NCBI GenBank assembly: GCA_030152105.1
Contig: JASLIH010000131.1
Location: 1 to 15,317, forward strand
From: Actinomycetes bacterium
GTDB taxonomy: Bacteria; Actinomycetota; CALGFH01
DNA: 15,317 nucleotides
Direction: 5' to 3'
A program made the position numbers and the translations under genes. A model generated the notes under the pieces. It had not been told where the DNA came from, did no database searches, and worked only from the letters and a program-made list of their open reading frames with translations. This document shows, in pieces, positions 7,170-14,586 of the stretch (its first letter is position 1; the number at the start of each line of letters is the position of its first letter).

Positions 7170-8303
7170 ATGCGTGTCGTTGTCGCGCCGGACAAGTTCA
7201 AGGGCTCGCTGACCGCGGCGCAGGTCGCCGCCCGGGTGGCGGCCGGCCTGGCCCGCGCCGTCCCCGGCGTCGAGGTCGTCCAGGTGCCGGTGGCCGACGG
7301 CGGCGACGGGACCCTGGAGGCGGCCCTGTCGGCCGGCTACCGCCGGGTCCCGGTGCGGGCCGAAGGGCCGACGGGCGAGCCGGTGGACACCGCCTACGCC
7401 GAGCGTGACGGCGTCGCCGTGATCGAGCTGGCCGACGTGTCGGGGCTCCGGCGGCTCCCCGGCGGGCGGCTGGACGCCCGCGCGGCATCGAGCTACGGCA
7501 CCGGACAGGTGATCCGGGCAGCACTGGACGCCGGCTGCCGCCGGATCGTCCTCGGCATCGGGGGCAGCGCCTGCACCGACGGCGGGGCCGGCCTGGTCCA
7601 GGCGCTGGGGGGACGGCTGGCAGACGCCGGCGGCGCGGAGGTCGGCCGGGGCGGCGCGGCCCTGGCCGCCGTGCGCTCCCTCGACCTGTCCGGCCGGCAC
7701 CGGGCCCTCGCGGAGGCCGAGGTCGTGGTGGCCAGCGACGTGGACAACCCGCTGCTGGGGCCCCGCGGAGCGGCGGCGGTCTACGGCCCCCAGAAGGGCG
7801 CGTCACCGGCCGACGTCGCCGAGCTGGACGCCTCCCTGGCCCGCTGGGCCGATGCCGTCAACCGGGCCACCGGGACCGACGCGGCGGGCACGCCGGGCGC
7901 CGGAGCGGCCGGCGGCGTCGGGTTCGCCGCCCTGGCCGTCCTGGGGGCGAGGCTGCAACCGGGCATCGACCTCGTGCTCGACCTGGTCCGGTTCCGCGAG
8001 GCGCTGCCGGGGGCTCGGCTCGTGATCTGTGGCGAGGGCTCACTGGACGCCCAGACCCTGCACGGCAAGGCACCGGCGGGCGTGGCCGCGGCGGCGCGCG
8101 CGGCCGGCGTCCCGGTGGTCGCGGTGGCCGGCCGCTCGCTGCTGGCTCCGGCCGAGCTCGAGTCCGCGGGGATCCTGGCCGCCTACGCGCTCACCGACCT
8201 GGAGCCCGACCTGACGCGCTGCATGACCGAGGCCGGCCCGCTGCTGGAGCGGCTGGCCGAGCGGGTCGCCAGCGACTGGGTGACCGACGACGCAAGGAGA
8301 TGA
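7170..8303 (+). CDS. glxK: Glycerate 2-kinase (GarK/GlxK family)
   Basis: This 377-residue cytoplasmic kinase phosphorylates D-glycerate with ATP to 2-phosphoglycerate, delivering the glyoxylate carbon into lower glycolysis. Family motifs are the APDKFKGSLTA start, VADGGDGT at 41-48, LGIGGSACTDGGAG at about 128-141, the ASDVDNPLLG segment, AVYGPQKGA, and GEGSLDAQTLHGKAP near the end. Length is typical (about 380). The reading frame is open far upstream into gcl, but ATG 7170 is the natural start because the family begins MRVVVAPDKFKG-like and the gap to the gcl stop is 11 nt. The ribosome site is weak (GGCGG), suggesting coupling to gcl translation. The product class follows this family's usual 2-phosphoglycerate-forming members. 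Confidence 0.93.
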   Translation: MRVVVAPDKFKGSLTAAQVAARVAAGLARAVPGVEVVQVPVADGGDGTLEAALSAGYRRVPVRAEGPTGEPVDTAYAERDGVAVIELADVSGLRRLPGGRLDARAASSYGTGQVIRAALDAGCRRIVLGIGGSACTDGGAGLVQALGGRLADAGGAEVGRGGAALAAVRSLDLSGRHRALAEAEVVVASDVDNPLLGPRGAAAVYGPQKGASPADVAELDASLARWADAVNRATGTDAAGTPGAGAAGGVGFAALAVLGARLQPGIDLVLDLVRFREALPGARLVICGEGSLDAQTLHGKAPAGVAAAARAAGVPVVAVAGRSLLAPAELESAGILAAYALTDLEPDLTRCMTEAGPLLERLAERVASDWVTDDARR

Positions 8304-8310
8304 CCAGCCG

Positions 8311-8724
8311 ATGACCGCACCCGACAGTGACCGGTCCGCCGTCGATGTCCCGCTGTTCCTCAACGGCGAAGGCATGCGCGGCGGGCGCGTGCACCCGCAC
8401 ATCGCCCACCACCGGTTCCTGGGGGAGGCCAGGACCGCCGCACGGTACCGCTTCTACGCCTACGAGAGCCGCTTCCCGGCGCTGTGGCCGGTCGACGAGG
8501 GAGGCGTGTCGGTGCCCGGGGAGCTGGTCGGGCTGTCCCTGACGGCCGTCCGGGACGAGTTCATGCCCGTAGAGCCGCCCGAGCTGGAGCTCGGGGTGGT
8601 GGAGCTGACCGACGGCTCCGCCGCCCTGGCCGTGCTCCTGCGGCCCGACGTCCACGCCCGCGGCACCGGCCTGGTCGACATCTCCGACTACGGCGGCTGG
8701 CGGGCCTATCTCGAGCAACGGTGA
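8311..8724 (+). CDS. Stand-alone AtzF C-terminal-like (gamma-glutamylcyclotransferase-fold) protein
   Basis: This 137-residue protein resembles the C-terminal domain of allophanate hydrolase (AtzF) rather than any complete enzyme. Shared features are the LFLNGEGMRGG opening, FLGEARTAARYRFYAY, a VPGELVGLSL segment, LELGVVELTDGSA and the DISDYGGWRAYL ending, which closely mirrors the AtzF C-terminus. No amidase domain precedes it. In allophanate hydrolase this domain has been linked to decarboxylation of the carbamate product. Here it lies between glycerate kinase and allantoinase in a pathway that otherwise lacks a recognisable ureidoglycolate lyase or ureidoglycolate amidohydrolase. A role in ureidoglycolate or carbamate breakdown is a hypothesis. 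AAGGAGATGA starting at 8294 is the ribosome site and overlaps the preceding stop. Family confidence is good; function is unknown. Confidence 0.7.
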   Translation: MTAPDSDRSAVDVPLFLNGEGMRGGRVHPHIAHHRFLGEARTAARYRFYAYESRFPALWPVDEGGVSVPGELVGLSLTAVRDEFMPVEPPELELGVVELTDGSAALAVLLRPDVHARGTGLVDISDYGGWRAYLEQR

Positions 8725-8782
8725 TGGTGAGATCCTCGCCTCCGGACAACGGAAGCAGGGGCTGCCGCTTGAGAGGAGACCG

Positions 8783-10120
8783 GTGACCGGGTACGACACG
8801 GTCCTGCGTGCCCGCCGCATGGTCACGGCGGCGGGGGAGACGAGCGGCTGCGTCGGCGTCACCGACGGACGGGTCGCCGCCGTCGCGCCGCTGGAGGCCG
8901 GCCTCCAGGGACGGCGGGTGGTCGAGCTCGGCGACGACGTCGCCCTCCTGCCGGGCCTGGTCGACACCCACGTGCACGTCGACGAGCCCGGCCGCACCGA
9001 GTGGGAGGGGTTCGCGACCGCGACCCGCGCCGCGGGCGCCGGCGGCGTGACCACCATCATCGACATGCCGCTCAACAGCATCCCGCCGACCGTGGACCTG
9101 GCCGCGCTGGAGACCAAGCGCAAGAGCGCCGAGGGCCAGTGCTTCGTCGACGTCGGCTTCTGGGGCGGCGCCGTCCCCGGCAACCTGGGCGAGCTGCGGA
9201 GCCTGCACGACGCCGGCGTGTTCGGCTTCAAGTGCTTCCTCCTCCACTCCGGCGTGGACGAGTTCCCACCGCTGCACCCGGCGAACCTCGACGCCTACCT
9301 GGCCACGCTGGGCGCCTTCGACGGGTTGATGATCGTGCACGCCGAGGACTCCACCGCCATCGACCGCGCCCCCAGCGCCCACGGCCAGCACTACCGGGAC
9401 TTCCTCGCCTCCCGCCCCCGGACGGCCGAGAACCTGGCCGTCGCCCACGTCATCGAGGCGGCCCGGGCCACCAGGGCCCGAGCCCACATCCTCCACCTGT
9501 CCTCGAGCGACGCCCTTCCCATGCTGGCCAGCGCGCAGCGCGACGGGGTCCGCGTCACGGCCGAGACCTGCCCCCACTACCTGGCCCTCAGCGCCGAGGA
9601 CGTGCCCGACGGAGCCACCCAGTTCAAGTGCTGCCCGCCGGTCCGCGAGGCGTCCAACCGGGAGCTGCTCTGGCAGGGCGTGGCCGCCGGCACCGTTGGC
9701 TGCGTCGTCTCGGACCACTCGCCGTGCCCGCCCGAACTCAAGCGCCTCGACAGCGGCGACTTCGGAATGGCCTGGGGCGGGATCTCCTCCATCGAGGTCA
9801 GCCTGCCGGTGGTGTGGACCGAGGCCCGACGGCGCGGCTTCACCCTGGCCGACGTCGTCCGCTGGATGGCCGAGGGCCCGGCCCGGCTGGTCGGGCTGGA
9901 GGCCAAGGGCCGGATCGCTCCTGGCTGCGACGCCGACTTCTGCGTCCTGGCCCCCGACGACACCTTCGTGGTCGACCCCAGACGGTTGCACCACAGGCAC
10001 CCCATCACCCCCTACAGCGGGCGAACGCTGGCCGGGGTCGTTCGCGGCACCTGGCTGCGCGGTCAGGAGCTGACCGGCGACCAGCCGCGCGGCCGCCTGC
10101 TCACCAGAGGAGGAACCTGA
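8783..10120 (+). CDS. allB: Allantoinase
   Basis: This 445-residue cytoplasmic cyclic amidohydrolase opens the hydantoin ring of allantoin to give allantoate. The binuclear metal site is visible: DTHVHVDEPG with His63 and His65, the bridging Lys150 in FGFKCFL (normally carboxylated), His186 in IVHAED, His238 in ILHLSS, and Asp311 in SDHSPCPPELK. The ETCPHYL and KCCPPVRE segments are typical of AllB rather than dihydropyrimidinase or dihydroorotase. Length matches the family (about 450). The start is GTG 8783, with AGGAGA at 8774-8779. The 58-nt gap before it is one of the longest in the operon but shows no clear promoter. The stop at 10118-10120 lies just after the ribosome site of the allantoicase gene. 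Confidence 0.95.
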   Translation: MTGYDTVLRARRMVTAAGETSGCVGVTDGRVAAVAPLEAGLQGRRVVELGDDVALLPGLVDTHVHVDEPGRTEWEGFATATRAAGAGGVTTIIDMPLNSIPPTVDLAALETKRKSAEGQCFVDVGFWGGAVPGNLGELRSLHDAGVFGFKCFLLHSGVDEFPPLHPANLDAYLATLGAFDGLMIVHAEDSTAIDRAPSAHGQHYRDFLASRPRTAENLAVAHVIEAARATRARAHILHLSSSDALPMLASAQRDGVRVTAETCPHYLALSAEDVPDGATQFKCCPPVREASNRELLWQGVAAGTVGCVVSDHSPCPPELKRLDSGDFGMAWGGISSIEVSLPVVWTEARRRGFTLADVVRWMAEGPARLVGLEAKGRIAPGCDADFCVLAPDDTFVVDPRRLHHRHPITPYSGRTLAGVVRGTWLRGQELTGDQPRGRLLTRGGT

Positions 10121-10122
10121 CC

Positions 10123-11607
10123 ATGGGCGACGCCGACTTCACCCGGCTGCCCGACCTGGCGTCGCGGCGCCTTGGCGGGAGCGTGGTCCACGCCAACGAC
10201 GAGCTGTTCGCCGAGCGGGAGAACCTCATCAAGCCCGAGGCCCCCGCCTACTCGACCTACACCTTCGGGCACAAGGGCCAGGTCTACGACGGCTGGGAGA
10301 CGCGGCGGCGGCGCGAGCCCGGCCACGACCACGCGATCGTGCGCCTCGGGGCGGCCGGGGTGGTCCGGGGCGTGGTCGTCGACACCGCCTTCTTCAAGGG
10401 CAACTACCCGCCCGAGGTGTCGGTCGAAGGGACCGGGGTCGAGGGCTACCCGTCGGCGGCCGAGCTCCAGGAGGCCGAGTGGGAGCCCCTGGTGCCGCGC
10501 TCGCCCGTGAAGGGCGACGCCCAGAACCCGTTCCCGGTCGAGGCGCCGCAGCGCTGCACCCACGTGCGGTTGTCGATCTTTCCCGACGGCGGGGTGGCGC
10601 GGCTGCGCGTCCACGGCGAGGTGGTGCCCGACCCGCGCTTCCTGTCCACCGGAGCCCTCGACCTGGCCGCACTGGTCAACGGGGGCGTGGTGACCGGCTG
10701 CAGCAACATGTTCTACTCCTCGCCGACCAACCTCATCTCCCCCGGCGAGGCCCGGGTGATGGGGGAGGGCTGGGAGACGGCCCGGCGGCGCGACGACGGC
10801 AACGACTGGGTCGAGCTGGCTCTGGCCGGGCCCGGGGTCGTGCGGCTGGTCGAGATCGACACCCGCTACTTCGTCGGCAACGCCCCCGGGTGGGCGTCGC
10901 TGCGCGGCCGGGACGGCCGGGCGGGGACCGGCACCCCGGACGCCTGGGCCGAGCTGCTGCCGAGGACCCGGCTGCAACCCGATACGCGGCACCTGTTCCA
11001 GGTGCCGGACGGCCCCCAGGTGACGGCGGCGCGGCTGGACGTGTTCCCCGACGGCGGCCTGGCCCGGGTCCGGCTGTACGGGGAGCTCAGCGCCGAGGGC
11101 CTGGCCAGCTTGGGGCTACGCTGGCTCAACAGCCTGCCCGAGGCCCAGGCCGGCCAGGTGCTCTCGACCTGCTGCGCGTCGCGGGCCTGGGTCGGGCGGG
11201 TCGCCGCCGGGCGACCCTATGCCGACCTCGACGCCCTGCTGGCGGCCAGCGACGACGCCGTCGGGGCGCTCGGCCGCGACGACCTGGCCGAGGCGCTGGC
11301 GGCACATCCGCGGATCGGCCAGCGGGCCGCCGGCGCCTCGACCGAGGCCGCCTGGTCGCGGCAGGAGCAGGCCGGGGCCGGGAACGCCGACGCCGAGGTC
11401 CGGGCGGCGCTCCAGGAGGGCAACCGCGCATACGAGGAACGCTTCGGCCACGTGTTCCTCGTCTCGGCCAGTGGACTGTCGGCCGAGGAGCTGCTGGCGG
11501 CGCTGCGCGACCGGCTCGGCAACGACCCGGCCACCGACTGGCGCGTGGTGGCCCAGGAGCTGGCGGCGATCAACCGGCTGCGACTGCGGAGGCTGCTGCA
11601 ACCATGA
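10123..11607 (+). CDS. alc-uraD: Allantoicase fused to OHCU decarboxylase
   Basis: This is a 494-residue two-enzyme fusion. Residues about 15-322 are allantoicase, which hydrolyses allantoate to ureidoglycolate and urea. The two family repeats are visible: GKGxxYDGWETRRRR-type at about 50-65 with VDTAFFKGNYP, and GEGWETARRR at about 214-223 with IDTRYFVGN, each closed by an FPDGG-ARxRxxGE strand. Residues about 334-491 are OHCU decarboxylase, which makes S-allantoin. AHPRIG carries the catalytic His395, SRQEQAGAG has Ser412, Glu415 and Gln416, and YEERFG has Arg440. Both halves look complete. AGAGGAGGA at 10106-10113 is a strong ribosome site 9 nt before ATG 10123. The stop overlaps the next start (ATGA). 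The two activities are not consecutive: allantoinase acts between them. Confidence 0.9.
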   Translation: MGDADFTRLPDLASRRLGGSVVHANDELFAERENLIKPEAPAYSTYTFGHKGQVYDGWETRRRREPGHDHAIVRLGAAGVVRGVVVDTAFFKGNYPPEVSVEGTGVEGYPSAAELQEAEWEPLVPRSPVKGDAQNPFPVEAPQRCTHVRLSIFPDGGVARLRVHGEVVPDPRFLSTGALDLAALVNGGVVTGCSNMFYSSPTNLISPGEARVMGEGWETARRRDDGNDWVELALAGPGVVRLVEIDTRYFVGNAPGWASLRGRDGRAGTGTPDAWAELLPRTRLQPDTRHLFQVPDGPQVTAARLDVFPDGGLARVRLYGELSAEGLASLGLRWLNSLPEAQAGQVLSTCCASRAWVGRVAAGRPYADLDALLAASDDAVGALGRDDLAEALAAHPRIGQRAAGASTEAAWSRQEQAGAGNADAEVRAALQEGNRAYEERFGHVFLVSASGLSAEELLAALRDRLGNDPATDWRVVAQELAAINRLRLRRLLQP

Positions 11608-11939
11608 CCACCCTGTCCACCCACGTCCTGGACGCCGCCTCCGGGCGGCCCGCCGCCGGCGTCCGCGTCACCCTGGCCCGCCGCGACGGCGACCGCTGGC
11701 AGCCGCTCGGCGAGGCGGTCACCGACGACGACGGCCGGGCCCGCGACCTGGCCCCTGGCGGCCTGGGCGCCGGCGTGCACCGGCTGGTCTTCGCCACCGG
11801 CGAGTACTTCGCCGCCACCGGCCAGACCGGCTTCTACCCCGAGGTCCCGGTCGTCTTCGAGATCACCGACACCGATCGCCACTACCACGTCCCGCTCCTG
11901 CTCAGCCCGTTCGCGTTCTCCACCTACAGAGGCTCCTAG
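11604..11939 (+). CDS. uraH: 5-hydroxyisourate hydrolase (transthyretin-like)
   Basis: This 111-residue protein hydrolyses the unstable uricase product 5-hydroxyisourate to OHCU, the substrate of OHCU decarboxylase. It is a transthyretin-related protein, normally a homotetramer. Diagnostic residues are His7 in STHVLD, Arg45 in DDGRARDL, His95 in HYHVPLLLSP, and the C-terminal YRGS signature that separates true HIU hydrolases from vertebrate transthyretin. No signal peptide is visible, so it is cytoplasmic. Length is exactly typical. The ATG overlaps the stop of the allantoicase-OHCU decarboxylase gene, coupling translation of the two consecutive post-uricase activities. The same gene is called pucM in Bacillus. 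Confidence 0.96.
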   Translation: MTTLSTHVLDAASGRPAAGVRVTLARRDGDRWQPLGEAVTDDDGRARDLAPGGLGAGVHRLVFATGEYFAATGQTGFYPEVPVVFEITDTDRHYHVPLLLSPFAFSTYRGS

Positions 11940-11954
11940 CCGGGAGGTGCTCGC

Positions 11955-12833
11955 ATGTCCTTCGTGCTCGGTCACAACCAGTACGGCAAGGCGGAGAACC
12001 GGGTTGTCCGGGTGTTCCGCGACCGCGACCCCCACGAGCTGGTCGACTACAACGTCAGCGTGGCCCTCTCCGGCGGCCAGGAGCAGCCCCACCTGACGGG
12101 CGACAACAGCCCGACGCTGCCCACCGACACCCAGAAGAACACCGTCTACGCCTTCGCCACCGAGGACGACGTGGTCGCCCAGCCGGAGTCGTTCGGCATC
12201 CGGCTGGCCCGCCACTTCGTCGACACTGCCGAGCCCATCACCTGGTCCCGGGTGAAGCTGGAGATGTTCCCCTGGTCGCGGCTGAACAACCCGCACGCCT
12301 TCGTCCGCGACGGCCGCTACGTGCGCACGGCCACCGTCACCTACGACGGGTCGGCCACCTGGGTCGTCTCCGGGGTCAAGGACCTGGTGCTGCTCAAGTC
12401 CACCGACTCGGAGTTCTGGGGCTTCCTCCAGGACCGCTACACCACCCTGGCGCCCACCAACGACCGGGTCATGGCCACCTCGCTGGTGGCCCAGTGGTGG
12501 CACACCAGCGAGGACGTCGACTGGAGCAAGTCCTTCGAGGGCGTCCTGGCCGCCCTCCAGGACACCTTCGCCGGTCACCACAGCCTGGCCCTCCAGCACA
12601 CCCTGTACGAGATGGGGTTGGCCGCGCTGGCCGCCCAGCCGCAGATCGCCGAGGTCCGCTTCTCGGCCCCGAACAAGCACCACTTCGTCTACGACCTGGC
12701 CCGCTTCGGCCTGGACAACGACAACGAGGTGTTCCACGCCGACGACCGCCCCTACGGCCTGATCGAGGCCACCGTCCGCCGCGACGACGCCCCCGACCCC
12801 GGCTCCGCGTTCGACCCAGGCCAGGGCTGGTAG
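11955..12833 (+). CDS. uox: Urate oxidase (uricase)
   Basis: This 292-residue cofactor-free cytoplasmic enzyme oxidises urate with O2 to 5-hydroxyisourate and H2O2. The catalytic triad is visible: Lys12 in YGKAENRV, Thr57 in PTDTQKNTVYA, and His242 in PNKHHFVYDL. The substrate clamp appears as an Arg in TNDRVMAT (Arg171) and Gln214 in LALQHTLYEM. Length is in the usual 290-330 range for stand-alone bacterial uricases. Unlike Bacillus PucL, it carries no fused OHCU decarboxylase domain; that activity is fused elsewhere in this operon. The ribosome site GGGAGGTG starts at 11941, before ATG 11955. It is last in the operon and faces the convergent exonuclease gene with a 43-nt gap. No catalase gene is present nearby to remove the peroxide. 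Confidence 0.97.
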   Translation: MSFVLGHNQYGKAENRVVRVFRDRDPHELVDYNVSVALSGGQEQPHLTGDNSPTLPTDTQKNTVYAFATEDDVVAQPESFGIRLARHFVDTAEPITWSRVKLEMFPWSRLNNPHAFVRDGRYVRTATVTYDGSATWVVSGVKDLVLLKSTDSEFWGFLQDRYTTLAPTNDRVMATSLVAQWWHTSEDVDWSKSFEGVLAALQDTFAGHHSLALQHTLYEMGLAALAAQPQIAEVRFSAPNKHHFVYDLARFGLDNDNEVFHADDRPYGLIEATVRRDDAPDPGSAFDPGQGW

Positions 12834-12876
12834 CGACCCAGGGAGCCACGTCTGGTGCCGGCCGGCCTGGTCCCGG

Positions 12877-13749
12877 CTACGGTCGTGACCGTGACTGGGG
12901 GAGCCGGGCCGCGCCCCGCTTGGCGGCCGGCGCCGACGGTGGCGGGACGACCGGCCCGATGTCGCCGTCCGGCGCCTCGTCCAGGTCGACGATCACGGGG
13001 GCGTGGTCGCTCGGCCCGCTGCCCTTGCGGGCCTGCCGGTCCACCCAGGCCGCCCGCACCCGGCCGGCCACCGGGGCCGAGGCCAGCACCAGGTCGATCC
13101 GCATCCCGAGGTCCCGGTGGAACATGCCGGCCCGGTAGTCCCAGTAGGTGTACACCCGCTCGGCCGGCCAGCGCTCCCGCACGACGTCGCGCAGCCCGAG
13201 CTTCTGCAGCTCGGCCAGGGCCGCCCGCTCCGGTGGGGTGACGTGGGTCTGGCCGACGTAGGCCTCGGGGTCGAACACGTCGGCGTCGGTGGGCGCGATG
13301 TTCATGTCCCCGCAGACGACCGCCTCGTCCGGCCCGGTGGCCAGCTGGTCCCGCAACGCGGCCAGCCAGGCCAGCTTGTAGCGGTAGTGGTCGGAGTCCG
13401 GTACCCGCCCGTTCGGGACGTACACCGAGTGCACGCGGATCCCGGCGCAGGTCGCGGACACCGCCCGTGCCTCCGGGTGCGGGAAGCCGGGCGCGCCGGC
13501 GAGGCCGGGCACGACGTCGTCCAGCCCCACCTTGGAGAGGATGGCCACGCCGTTCCACTGGCCCTCGCCGTGCTGGGCCACCGCGTAGCCGCGACGGCCG
13601 AGCTCCTCGCCGAGCAGCTCGGTGAACGCGGCGTCGGTGAGCTTGGTCTCCTGCAGGCAGAGGACATCGGGCCGCCGCTGGTCCAGCCACGGCAGCAACC
13701 GGGGTACCCGCTGCTTGACCGAGTTCACGTTCCAGGTCGCCACTCGCAC
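12877..13749 (-). CDS. xth: Exodeoxyribonuclease III (AP endonuclease family)
   Basis: This 290-residue Mg-dependent DNA repair nuclease cleaves at abasic sites and trims 3' ends. It is an endonuclease/exonuclease/phosphatase-fold protein with the expected sites in order: Asn7 in ATWNVNSV, Glu34 in CLQETKL, the WNGVAILSK segment, Tyr110 in VYVPNGR, Asp148 and Asn150 in CGDMNIAP, the TYWDYRAGMF segment, RIDLVL, and the SDHAPV motif with Asp248-His249. The start is GTG 13749, giving the canonical MRVATWNVNS N-terminus; no strong ribosome site is seen. The last 30 residues or so, rich in Pro, Ala and Arg, extend past the usual end of the family (about 260). It runs convergent to the urate operon and is probably unrelated to it. 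An exodeoxyribonuclease III-type (ExoA/XthA) call is secure; exact activity is not. Confidence 0.92.
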   Translation of the reverse strand: MRVATWNVNSVKQRVPRLLPWLDQRRPDVLCLQETKLTDAAFTELLGEELGRRGYAVAQHGEGQWNGVAILSKVGLDDVVPGLAGAPGFPHPEARAVSATCAGIRVHSVYVPNGRVPDSDHYRYKLAWLAALRDQLATGPDEAVVCGDMNIAPTDADVFDPEAYVGQTHVTPPERAALAELQKLGLRDVVRERWPAERVYTYWDYRAGMFHRDLGMRIDLVLASAPVAGRVRAAWVDRQARKGSGPSDHAPVIVDLDEAPDGDIGPVVPPPSAPAAKRGAARLPQSRSRP

Positions 13750-13810
13750 CCGACAACGGTAGCCGCTGACGGACCGCTCGGCGAGCCGCTGTCGGCCGTC
13801 CGGTTGTGGG
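13750..13810 (-). other. Nested imperfect inverted repeats between DUF2182 and xth genes
   Basis: The gap holds an imperfect outer pair (CCGACAACGG at 13750-13759 against CCGGTTGTGGG at 13800-13810), an inner GACGG/CCGTC pair (13768-13772 with 13796-13800), and a central GCTC-GGC-GAGC hairpin (13776-13786). No T-tract follows, so a terminator for the upstream minus-strand pair is only possible, not shown. GC-rich sequence forms such pairs easily. Confidence 0.25.
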
Positions 13811-13818
13811 AGCCTGGG

Positions 13819-14586
13819 CTACCAGGGGATCCAGGTCGGCTGGGCGGCGACCAGTGGCGCCACCGCCAGGGCGAGGATGCCGGTGGCGGTGGCGACGGCC
13901 GGGCCGTGGCGGCCGATCTTCTCGTACGCCATCAGGGCGGTCAGGGCCGCCATCCAGCCCAGGTCGGCGACCCCGACGGCGAACATCACCAGCATCAGCG
14001 CCCAGCAGCAGCCGAGGCACCACAGCCCGTGGCCCCAGCCCAGGCGGAAGGCGGCGCCGGGGCCGCGCCGGTAGTGGCGCAGGAGGTAGGCGGCCGGGTG
14101 CCGGCAGGCGGTCAGGCAGCGGTCCTTGAGGGTCGAGAGCTGGAAGGCGCCGGCCAGCCCGAGGGTGGCCGCGGCTACCACCTCCGGATGGGCGCCCAGC
14201 CATCCGATGGCGTGGGTCAGGCGGTGGACGACGTCGTCGAACACCAGCGCCGCCCCCCCGAACAGCGCCCACACGGCCAGGTACCCGCCGGCGAAGCACG
14301 CCAGCACCCGGCCCCGCCCGGCCTGCGCGGCCGACACCTCGGTGAACAGCCGCAGCAGGGGGACGGCCGACGGCAGCATCATGGCGGCCACCATCACGCA
14401 CCACAGCAGCGCGTACCCGCCGACGCCGGCCAGGCCGGGGGTGCCGTGGGCCAGCAGGGCATGGTGGTGGAAGTGGTCGGCCAGGCCGCTGGCGTGGGCG
14501 GCCACGGCGGCCGCCCAGGCCAGGGCGATGGCGGCCGGCACGGCGGCCGGGAGCCGCCGCCGCCCGAGGGTGGTGGCGGCGCTCAT
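13819..14586 (-). CDS. DUF2182 family integral membrane protein, predicted metal-binding
   Basis: This 255-residue membrane protein has about six to seven hydrophobic segments (about 12-31, 56-81, 95-117, 135-150, 186-222 and 228-247). It matches the DUF2182 (COG5486) pattern. A segment of the type GAFQLSTLKDRCLTACRHP (Cys157, Cys161) is followed by GHGLWCLGCCWALM (Cys190, Cys193, Cys194), and the helix ends in YEK. A His-rich stretch, HASGLADHFHHHALLAH at 31-47, lies after the first membrane segment and may bind metal. The biochemical function of the family is not established to my knowledge. ATG 14586 overlaps the stop of the DUF1326 gene in an ATGA; upstream in-frame ATG codons would give an Arg/His-rich extension and are rejected. 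Adjacency to DUF1326 is recurrent in bacteria, as far as I recall. Confidence 0.8.
   Translation of the reverse strand: MSAATTLGRRRLPAAVPAAIALAWAAAVAAHASGLADHFHHHALLAHGTPGLAGVGGYALLWCVMVAAMMLPSAVPLLRLFTEVSAAQAGRGRVLACFAGGYLAVWALFGGAALVFDDVVHRLTHAIGWLGAHPEVVAAATLGLAGAFQLSTLKDRCLTACRHPAAYLLRHYRRGPGAAFRLGWGHGLWCLGCCWALMLVMFAVGVADLGWMAALTALMAYEKIGRHGPAVATATGILALAVAPLVAAQPTWIPW

Noticed and set aside
8771..8782. The 12-mer GAGAGGAGACCG before allantoinase also occurs on the minus strand before the DUF1326 start (15238-15249)
   Set aside because: The match is a Shine-Dalgarno core plus a few bases, readily explained by shared ribosome-site preference rather than common regulation.
9001..10122. In-frame upstream extension of the allantoicase frame into allantoinase
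   Set aside because: It overlaps the well-conserved allantoinase gene in another frame and shows no domain; a strong ribosome site precedes ATG 10123.
12834..12876. Possible bidirectional terminator between the convergent uricase and xth genes
   Set aside because: The gap contains CCGGCCGG-type palindromic sequence but no stable long stem and no T-tract, so I could not support a terminator.
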